Assembly (NCBI RefSeq): GCF_016801865.2
Contig: NC_068937.1
Coordinates: forward strand, 130,052,117-130,116,116
Length of the DNA stretch: 64,000 bases
Direction: 5' to 3'
Source of the DNA: Culex pipiens pallens
Taxonomy: Eukaryota; Arthropoda; Insecta; Diptera; Culicidae
Below, piece by piece: positions 55,808-64,000 of this stretch; within the stretch, counting starts at the first letter, position 1; each line of letters begins with the position of its first letter. Under the pieces are notes generated by a model that was not told the DNA's origin, ran no database searches, and saw nothing but the letters and a program-made list of their open reading frames with translations. Made by a program: the position numbers and the translations under genes.

Positions 55808-56131
55808 AGACCGAGCCACGTAGCCTAGTGGTAACGCTCCCGCCTAGTAAGCGGTAGATCGGGGTTCAAATCCCGGCTCGGACCAACACAACTGGTGATC
55901 GTTTCTCTTCTGGATTCGATTGCTTAGTAAAGGGAAGGTAGTGTATCGTCACAAACTGGACCTTATCACGACACCTTAGGAAGGCGACCTATGGAATGTT
56001 AACATTAACCTTAACATGTTAACATTAAGTTGAGATTGAAACTGCCACTGAATCCGTTTTGTAAATGCCGGCCCCAATACTCTTCAAGGGTGTTCCCCTC
56101 AGGAACTGGGAAAGATTTACTTTTTTATATC
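55808..56131 (+). mobile_element. tRNA-derived SINE
   Basis: The head at 55809-55884 is tRNA-like: GACCGAG pairs with CTCGGAC apart from one A-A mismatch, the A box is TAGCCTAGTGG, and the anticodon arm CCGC-CTAGTAA-GCGG would present AGT (threonine-like). The B box is GGTTCAAATCC. One T-stem pair is mismatched, so it is not a good functional tRNA. A ~240-bp unrelated body follows and ends near ACTTTTTTATAT. AAAAAATAT occurs just before and just after, a possible 9-bp duplication. Transcription would be by Pol III from the internal boxes; mobilisation would need a LINE. Confidence 0.75.
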
Positions 56132-56140
56132 AAAAAATAT

Positions 56141-57059
56141 TAAAAAAAAAGATTTCTACTTGAGTCGACCAGTTTATTTGTTATCTGGCAAACTTGTCTA
56201 AAATTACCGCTTTCCAAATTCAAACGTATTTGGAAAAAAATCAATTAGTTTTTCGATTATTCGTTAAACCAGATTAGGCAATCCTGACAGATTTTCGACA
56301 TTTTATCAAGATAAAAATAAGTTCAAAGCCGAATTTAGCCTTTTTTTTCGATTCGATGAGTTTTGAGGTTGGGTGGTTGAAGTTGTAATTGCACAGATTG
56401 TATAAACTTTGCTACTGTAGATTGTTTGATAGTATTTTGATGACCTTTCCAATTAATAATTAAAACAGAAGATCTAACAATCATTTCGTGAGATGGAGTT
56501 TTGAAATGGATTTTTAAATGATATCTTTTTCTTTAAACATATTTATACCTCTTTAGCAAAATATTAGTAGAATTAATAAAAAAGAAAACTCTTTTGCACC
56601 CTGCGAATGCAATCACTAATTGCGCATTGACCTACCACGAAACCCACATCGTGAACCACCAAATGCGCTGACCCTTTGGTATTTCGTGGTATGTTTGCCA
56701 CCGATTTGGTCTTTTTGCGCCATTAAGCGGTGCTGCAGTGGGCACCTTTTATCTGCGAACCATGTTCAACTATTGTTTCACCACCCTCCCACCATCCGCG
56801 TTGAGGTTCACCATGGTGTCGACGGTTCCTGTCGTGCTCCCAAGTGGTTAACCCTGGGACAAGTTTACCTGAGAGATCGTGGAGATTAGGTGTCTAAAGT
56901 TTGGTCACAATTCAAGTATATTTGATTATTTTAATTTGGTAAGGAAAATAATACTGATTTGGCAAAATTCAAGAAATTCATGAAATTTTAGCACACTTCA
57001 ACCCATAGGTCTGTAATTTTCCGGGGACACTCCAGGGGAGCCGTGTCGCCCGGAGACCA
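56141..57059. other. Unique-looking sequence, no gene assigned
   Basis: AT-rich to 56600, then GC-moderate. A 90-codon frame (56620-56889) begins at TTG and has no recognisable features. Confidence 0.3.
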
Positions 57060-57629
57060 CCACCAACCAGGCCCGTATCCAGGATTCTTCAATGGGGGGT
57101 GTTTCCCCCCATAAGGCGTTAGGGGTGTGTGTGTGTTATAGGAAGGGCGTATACAGTCAACAAATGCGTACCAAACAAAAACGTGAAATTTGCTTTATAT
57201 ATTGTAGCAGTAATGCTAAAAAAATATCTAAACATCAATAAGTTCATGAAAATATTGTTATTCTTGCATAGATTATTGATGTGATATATGTGATAGAAAA
57301 TATTGAAATAACGTTATTGAATCCTTGATAGTTTAGATTGTTTTGTTTTCAATTATTTTTTTTTTCTTCAATAATTTGTTTTGCCCCTAAATTTTTGGAA
57401 AAAATTTTACAGGACGGCATTTTTTATCTTTACACAGCTTAAGCCAGATTGGTAACGAACTCGAGCATCTCAAGCCAAATCAATTCAAAATGGAAATCAA
57501 CTCGTTTTATCTATGCGTTTTGGTTTCCTCCGTTTTTTTTATTCTTTAAACATATCATGAGCTTATAGTTTGTGTTTTAAGGAACAAGTTTGCCAAAGAC
57601 ATCAGCGAGATTTGCTTTGGCACAAACAA

Positions 57630-59645
57630 TAGGTCTATTCCCGTACTGCAGAATTCTGCAATTCTGCACAAAAACGGCAGCAGAGCGTTCCCGTACTTTT
57701 CTGCAACAAAAGTAACTTTTCTCTCAGGCAGAACTTCTGCAATGAGAGAGGTAGAAGTAGCAGCAAAACCGTTCCCGTACTTTTCTGCAAGCTCTCTCTT
57801 CTCTTTCTTGTTGAAAAGTTACTGCAATTTGGTGCGATGGATGTTGAGTACACGCTTACATAAAATTTGCAAGTTGGGTGAAATCAAGCATTTTATTATT
57901 AGTTGTAATAATAAATGATTTTGGGGTAGTTTTTTATGTCTGGTTTTATTGAGAACGATTTCTTTTATGTTAACGATTTCAGGCTTAGTTCATTCATGTA
58001 AATGATAAAGCGATTTTTTTAGTGTTATTATTTTTACCTGATAAAACTTAAGCCATAGTGTTACAGCACGGCTAGTACCCCAACAAAAAATGTACTTTAA
58101 AAACAAATAGTTTTTAAAAACTTTTAAAAGACACATTTCTTTTGAGTTTAATAATTTCAAATAAATATTTATTTAGGAATTATTTTTGATCATAAATTGA
58201 TTTTGAAGATACTCAATATGTGTGTTAAAACAATAGGTAAATTTAATTGGCAAATCATAAATTGTACCTTTAACGGCGCTACCAATTTGTATATGAACCA
58301 AAATAACCAAATTGTCGAAATTAAAATTCTGAAACTCTGAAACTCTAAAATTCTTCAATTATTAAATTTTTTGATTCTTAAATTCTTAAATTCCTAAATT
58401 CCTAAATTCATAAATTATTCAATTCTTAATTTCTTACCATCTTGAATGATAAAAAATACACATTTTTTGGAGTCATATTTTAGGTTAGAAACACATATTT
58501 AGACGATTTATAGATTGGAAATTTTGACTGTTTCTATTTTATTTATATTTTTATTTTAAAATTTTTGATTGACAGAATTTTTTAATTTTATTTATTTTTG
58601 AAGTTTTGATTTCTTAAATTTCTTTTTTTTTATTTATCTATAGCTTTTGAATTTTTGATGTTCTGCACTCATAAACATTCAAACTTTTGTTTTTTACTTC
58701 GATTTTTTTCGACCTTTTTCAAAAAATTAAAATTAGGATTTTTTGAAATTTTAATCATTTTGAAATATTTAGTTTTTAATTATTTGAATTTATAAACTTT
58801 GAATTTGTGATTTTTTTTTTATTTTTCTGAATTATTTGCATTTTTAAAATTCTCAAATATCTGATTTATGTTTTTTAAAAGTTCCTCAATTTGAAAATAT
58901 TAGTTTTTTATATGTTTGATTATGGATTTCTTAATTTCCAGATTTCTTAATTTATGTGTTTTAAAATTGAGTTTGTGATTATTTTTTTTTTAATTTGCCA
59001 ATTTCGCTGCGTCACCGTTGTTCTCTCATGTGACATCCAGTCATAATTTATCTATGTTATCCTGAATAATCTTTCAAACATTCTGCTATTGAAACATGTA
59101 TTTTTGGTCCCTTCTATATTAAACCTTTGTTTGTCTTTTTTTAAATCATATTTATTAAACGTACCTGCCACTCTCATTTGTAAAATTGTTTACCTAATGT
59201 AAAAGTTTTGAGTTGTTTCTAATATATAATTTCTACCTAAGCATAATTAATTTCTAGTTACTTAATAAATAATACATCCTTGATTTTTTAAAATAAAATG
59301 TTGTGCTGCATAAAAAAATAATTTCCCTTTTCTTGAGGCAAACTTGTTACAATTACTTTTTTGGCAACCATTTTTTTTAATATTTTGAAATAATTAAAAA
59401 CTTTAATACCCAATTTGAGTAAATTCACTCAACTGTGTACAATATTGCAGAAAAAGTACTGGAACGCGCTACCCAGGCAAAAGTTTTGCCGCTTCTCTCC
59501 TTGCAGAACTTCTGCAAAAGAGAGAGATGAAGAGAGCAAGCTGAAAAGTACGGGAACGTGCTGTAAAAAAGTGAATTATGCTGGCTGCAGAATTCTGCAG
59601 ATCCTGCAGAAATTCTGCAATTCTGCAAGTACGGGAATAGACCTA
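57630..59645. mobile_element. 2.0-kb inverted-repeat element with TAGGTCTATTCCCGTAC ends
   Basis: TAGGTCTATTCCCGTACTGC at the left is inverted at 59645. The ~200-bp subterminal regions share GTTCCCGTACTTTTCTGCA (57692 and 57773 at the left, inverted near 59545 at the right), GCAGAATTCTGCA blocks and AGAGAGA stretches. If TA is the duplication, it is TA at 57630 and 59644. The core is very AT-rich, including TTCTTAAATTCCTAAATTCC-type low complexity near 58370-58440; no transposase. Confidence 0.75.
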
Positions 59646-60082
59646 ATAATCCCTTAGTTTGATTTTAGTTTGAAATAAAAATTAAGGTGATGTAGACGTA
59701 TCTCTTCGATGTTTTCAGCAAAGTTGTTCTTTAAAACCTCAACTATAAGCTCATAAAGTTTTTGGAAAATCAAAATCAACTAAAAGTTTTCGTACCAAAC
59801 TTACCAGATTTCTAGATTTCTTTGGTAGAACACAAACCTCAAAGCTGACGGATTTTTTTTCTTGTCAAATGTAACATACCTACCAACCAACAACTTTTTT
59901 TTTCAATCCTCGGTCATATCACACAATAACATTTTAAACATTTTCGAATCAATCTCATTTCAGAGATCAGTTTGTAAATAAAAAAGATAATATCGTCAAA
60001 AAAACATTGATTTGTCCGTACAAGTTTCCATAGAAGTTTGACAGCTGCCCATACAATTGCTTACAAGGCCATTTCACGCCAC

Positions 60083-60674
60083 TCGAAATTGACTTTTTCT
60101 GAACATGCCTAAAATTTAGCGGAGCTGTTTAACCTATCGAAACATGCAAAATCCCTTCTTTTTGGCACCGCCCCAAAGTTTTACGATTTTTATCTATTTT
60201 TTTAAATTATAGTTTTCAAATGGCCATGTCGTGGATACAAAAAAGCAAAAATCGACTGCTTTTTTTTAAAAACGCTGAATTATATGGCGTCATCAAATTG
60301 CTTATTCGAATCGAACTTTACTTGTTAGGGCAAGTTGAAATCTCTTGAGAATTTCAAATTTATAAGCTTAAAGTAACAGAATTTACCTAAATCCATCCCT
60401 GCATCATTTATTCTAATTGCTCAAAATGCTGCTGATATTAATCAAAATGATGACGCTTAATTGAATCAGCGTCAAGTTTCTTTTAAAAATTGCAGTCGAA
60501 TATTCGTTGTCGAATATATCATTTTTTTTCCAAAATATTTGACAATGTTTTTTTTAACTGGCGAAAATCGTAAAACTTTGGGGCAGTGCCAAAAAAAATA
60601 GAAGATTTTTTCATGTTTCGATATGATAAACAGTTTCGCCAAATTTCAGCAGGATCAGAAAATGTAAATTTCGA
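60083..60674. mobile_element. Fold-back element with about 110-bp arms
   Basis: TCGAAATTGACTTTTTCTGA and TTGGCACCGCCCCAAAGTTT then TACGATTTTT at the left are inverted at 60560-60674 (AAATCGTAAAACTTTGGGGC, CAGAAAATGTAAATTTCGA). The 370-bp core is AT-rich and has no frame of note. Confidence 0.7.
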
Positions 60675-60713
60675 ATTTGTACTTTTTTGTTTCCAGTTGG
60701 GGAGAAATGACCC

Positions 60714-60936
60714 TACACAGTAAAAAAAAATGTAAATTTGGAAGCTGTAATTTTGGAAGGTTGAATATTTCCTTTTTTATGATGTTATTTTACCTCAATT
60801 TAGACTGAAAAAGTGACATTACACCAGAATAGTGGTAAAAATACACATTTCCAGTGGTAAAATAACACCTTTTTTCTGACATAAAAGATGTACCCCTTCC
60901 CAGATGTAATATTACCATGATTTTTTTTTCTGTGTA
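60714..60936. mobile_element. 223-bp MITE with TACACAG ends, second copy
   Basis: Same length and sequence as 9858-10080 with scattered substitutions (for example ATATTTCC for ATATTACC). Ends are TACACAGTAAAAAAA and TTTTTTTTTCTGTGTA. Confidence 0.8.
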
Positions 60937-61099
60937 TATAAAAAAAAACTTTGGCGTACATAGTCAAAGTTGGATTTGGATCTGGCTGATAACGATCTAA
61001 GTATTTTACAAACAAAATCAAGGAGGGCCTATCCAGTTCGTCAAAGGCTTTATAATAAAAATAGCTGGCCGATTTTAGTGCGATTTCGATTTTTCGAGA

Positions 61100-62220
61100 T
61101 TATAATGAGGCCTTATTAAGCTAAACTTCAGTTTTTTTCAAGGCGTCAACGATCAAAGTTTTTATTTTTTAAATAATTCTTATTAAGGCGTATTAAGCGA
61201 GAGTTTAGTTTTTTTTTTTTCAAGGGGTCAGCGATCAAAGCTTTTTGCCTTTCTTACAAAAGAAAGGTTGAAGGTTTGCTTTTGGAAAAACGCTTTTCTC
61301 AGAAATCTTTAAAAATCGTGCACGGCGAGGGATCGTCCCAGAAAAAATCCCAGAATGTCTAGTTTGAAGGTTTAGATGCGTTCTTTCGATTGAATTTTGG
61401 CCCGAAACCCGGAACTCAAAGTCTGATTTTTTAGAGCTCTTTTTCTGAAATACTTGAGCGATCAAAGCCGTCAACGATCAAAGTTTTTTTTTTTTTGAAT
61501 ATTTTCTTGAGGGCGTATTTAGTGCAAGTTTTTGTGCAAGGCGTCAACGATCAATGTTTTTTAAATTATTTTAATTAAGGCGTAATAAGCGAGAGTTTAG
61601 TTTTTTTCAAGGCGTCAGCGATCAAAGCTTTTTTTTTATATTTTCTTGAGGGCGTATTTAGTGACAGTTGAATTTTTTCCAAGGCGTCAACGATCAAAGT
61701 TTGTTTTAAATATTTTCTTGAGGGCGTATTTAGTGGAAGTTTTTTTGCAAGGCGTCAACGATCAAAGTTTTTTTCTAAATAATTTTTTGAGGGCGTACTT
61801 AGTGAAAGTTTTTTTTCAAGGCGTCAACGATCAAAGTTTTTTTATTATATTTATGAAGGCGTATTAAGCGAGAGTTTAGTTTTTTTTTCAAGGCGTCAGC
61901 GATCAAAGCTTTTTTTATATTTTCTTGAGGGCGTATTTAGTGACAGTTGAATTTTTTTCAAGCCGTCAACGATCAAAGTTTTTTTTTAAATATTTTCTTG
62001 AGGGCGTATTTAGTGAAAGTTGGATTTTTTTGCAAATATTTTCATGAGGGCGTATTTAGTAAGAGTTTAGTTTTTCTCTTGGCGTCAACGAACATAGTTA
62101 TTTTAAATATTTTTAGAAGGGCGTGTTTTGTGAAAGAGGAGTTTTTTCTTAGCGTCAAATGTTTTTATGAGGGCGTATATACTGAGAGTTGAGTTTTCAC
62201 TTGATGGCGTATCTAGTGAG
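61100..62220. repeat. Tandem array of about 70-80-bp units with GGCGTCAACGATCAAAG core
   Basis: About 12 units, each with GAGGGCGTATTTAGTGAAAG then AAGGCGTCAACGATCAAAG and a T-run. Two subtypes alternate: GTCAACGATC with TTTAGTGAAAG, and GTCAGCGATC with TTAAGCGAGAG. A ~200-bp foreign segment (about 61245-61455, TTTCTTACAAAAGAAAGG at its start) interrupts it. It lies in the right part of the hAT-type element. Confidence 0.85.
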
Positions 62221-62380
62221 AGTGAAGTTTTTCCCTGGTTTTCAAACTTTGATAGTCATAAAAAATGGCGGCCCTTCGGGCCGTGTCTTATTCGGGGCGT
62301 TAGGGGTGTAAGCCATTTTTTTTCCATGGGGGGTGTTGAACACCCATAACACCCCCCTTAGATACGGCCCTGCCACCAAC

Positions 62381-63437
62381 TACCACTTTTTTATCCGTGT
62401 GTGTGTATTGGTACGTGTGAACTCCCCCTTTAACAAGGTTAGCAACATTACCAATTAGCGTTGGAACGGATATTTACGCGATGTATTTTATTTGATGTGT
62501 TCCGCGCTGACCACGTGGTGCATGCCATCTCTTTTTTTTTTTCGTTCCAAGTTGCCACCGGACATTTTCGCGGGTTGTTTGGCCGCGGTCCCGCATGTGG
62601 TAGGCGGGCGTTCCCGGCAGGGCTATTAATAGTAGATGCACACGTTGGGCCGGAAATACGCCGAAATTCGCCGATAATCCGCCAGGCTTTCGCGCTGGTA
62701 AAGCGGTCCGAATCCCGTAATTGGATTGGGATAATTATGCGAATTATTCCAAAAGTCCATTTGTACTCTTGATGGCGGGACTTAACTGATAGTGAAGTGA
62801 ACAATTTATGCAGAGTCAAATGGGCTTTTTTTTTTCGTTGTATTGTGCATTTTTGGGGATAATTGGGCACCATCGAAGGCATGTGTTTCGTGGACTTGTA
62901 ATGGGAGATCATTACTGAGGTCTTCATTGAATTTGGGATACAACTTTGTTGACTTTTATTTGTTTGCTGACTTAATAGGGTAATACAATTTTGAGTATAC
63001 ATTCTGTGCATGATGTTTAAGTTCATCGATTTATATTTTTAATGATTTCGCATTTAGAATTTCAATTTTTATTTCAAAAGATCATTTTTGTTATTTTTAA
63101 ATAAAATCAACAAAAACTCATCGTTTTTTTTTCTGACGTGCCTTCAATGTGATTCACGATGCAGTATTTTTTAGAGCAAGCCACACACACACATCCTCAC
63201 ACAACAACGAATAAGTTTTGCATATTTACTATGAGTCACAGGACCCGAGCAGCAAAAAAAAAAAAGAGCCCCAAATCCGATGGTACACTTTCCGGGGGAC
63301 CGATTTGCATATCATATTGCCAAAACATCAAGTCATAAGCCCCAACGTGAGGACCTCCCTTAGCCTCCCCCCCCCCTCACCTCATTTCTAAAGGTGGAGG
63401 GCGTTACACTGCATAGATAGAGTGAAAGAGAGAGAGC

Positions 63438-63472
<35 letters not shown>

Positions 63473-64000
63473 TATGCACAAAAAGAGCCATTTTGCATCC
63501 TCGTTTCCCTAGAGAACCTCTAGTTGAGACGTAATCCGCTTCGGGTTTTGACCAAATCCATGAAAAGTTTAGGTTTGAGTGAAAAATTCACTTGAAAACA
63601 AGTGAAACTTTAAACTGATAAGGGACCATCCATTTTTCCTCTTAATTTAAATTTTCTTTTTAAATTTTTTGTTTTCAATTTGAATTTATCTTATTTAGTT
63701 TATGTTTGATTTTGATACTACCTTCTTTACCACCTCCTATCAATACCTTTTGTCTTTCTAGATTTTTCATGTTTTTACAGTCACTTTTTCAATATTTTGC
63801 TTTTTTCCCATTTTCTGCTATATAATGATACCATTATCATTTAAATTGTAAAATAAGGCGTAGAAGCATAGTTTGGGACACTGCAAAAATTACTGCATAC
63901 TATTTTTTAACTTTAAATATAGGAGGCGGGGTTGGGTTTTAGATTAGATTAGATTATAGAGCAGTTCCAGCTCAAATCGGGAATTTTTCTGGTACTTTTG
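62381..64000. other. Unique GC-moderate sequence with a GA microsatellite
   Basis: Contains a (GA) tract at about 63418-63471 and a C-run near 63368-63377. Frames at 62448-63026 (minus) and 62461-62772 (plus) overlap on opposite strands and neither has recognisable domains. TTATAGAGCAGTTCCAGCTC near 63956 faintly resembles the start of a family-B fold-back running off the window. Confidence 0.3.

Larger units (their letters stand above)
57068..62372. mobile_element. 5.3-kb hAT-type element with exact 8-bp duplications, enlarged by nested elements
   Basis: The left end CAGGCCCGTATCCAGGATTC pairs imperfectly with the inverted right end CAGGGCCGTATCTAAGGGGG; just inside both are GGGGGGTGTT and GGCGTTAGGGGTGT blocks. 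The exact string CCACCAAC flanks at 57060-57067 and 62373-62380. Inside are a TA-flanked element (57630-59645), a fold-back (60083-60674), a MITE (60714-60936) and a ~70-bp tandem array (about 61100-62220). No transposase frame was found, so it is non-autonomous or was gutted. Confidence 0.8.

Noticed and set aside
55809..55884. A functional tRNA-Thr gene
   Set aside because: The acceptor and T stems carry mismatches and a long SINE-like body with a possible duplication follows, so a tRNA-derived SINE is more likely.
61100..62220. CRISPR-like array
   Set aside because: Units are directly adjacent without unique spacers, the genome is eukaryotic, and the repeat belongs to a transposon.
62448..63026. 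192-codon minus-strand frame
   Set aside because: It overlaps a plus-strand frame in the same GC-moderate stretch, has no recognisable motif or coding-like splice structure, and could not be supported.
1..64000. Endogenous viral fragments or a host defence gene cluster
   Set aside because: I looked for reverse transcriptase, helicase, polymerase, capsid-like or nuclease motifs outside the LINE and saw none. A homology search would be needed to exclude short decayed pieces.

Overview
The window looks like non-coding chromosomal DNA of a dipteran insect, most likely a culicine mosquito (Culex-like). The reasons are the AT-rich unique sequence, the very dense short inverted-repeat transposons with termini such as CCTTCCTCAC and CCCGAGCAG (recalled as typical of mosquito intergenic DNA, not searched), a tRNA-derived SINE, and an I-clade-type LINE. 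I found no host gene I can assign with confidence. Two weak exon candidates (24832-24927 plus strand, 18966-19200 minus strand) and a possible C-terminal coding end at 1-58 are listed with low confidence.

The only convincing protein-coding genes belong to one LINE retrotransposon on the minus strand (37370-43722), bounded by an exact 13-bp target-site duplication. It has an intact ORF1 (RNA-binding, three zinc knuckles) and an intact ORF2 (endonuclease, reverse transcriptase, RNase H, C-terminal zinc motif). ORF1 stop and ORF2 start overlap in ATGGGTAA. A 5'-truncated relative lies at 45066-45237 with its own 12-bp duplication.

Layout: 1-3.6 kb holds unique sequence plus a large fold-back element with ~630-bp near-identical arms (1092-2442). 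3.6-13.9 kb holds hAT-like relics, a second diverged fold-back copy, nested MITEs and a 10-bp minisatellite. 13.9-18.3 kb holds a 2.1-kb hAT-type element with exact 8-bp duplications, followed by 2 kb of satellite-like DNA that switches from an 8-bp to a 9-bp unit. 18.3-31.2 kb alternates unique GC-richer islands with a second fold-back family, a CCCGGG-ended hAT-type MITE and a pogo-like MITE. 31.2-37.3 kb is a mosaic dominated by CCCGAGC-ended elements built from small palindromes. After the LINE, 43.7-57 kb contains LINE debris, hairpins, two more CCCGAGC elements, a 9-bp minisatellite, more fold-backs and a SINE. 57.07-62.37 kb is a 5.3-kb hAT-type insertion with exact 8-bp duplications that has collected further elements and a ~70-bp tandem array. 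The rest is unique sequence with a GA microsatellite.

The genes do not form a pathway. The shared theme is transposition: one LINE encodes its own machinery, while nearly everything else is non-autonomous and would depend on transposases encoded elsewhere. The number of long inverted repeats makes the region a plausible source of double-stranded or small RNA, which is inference only.
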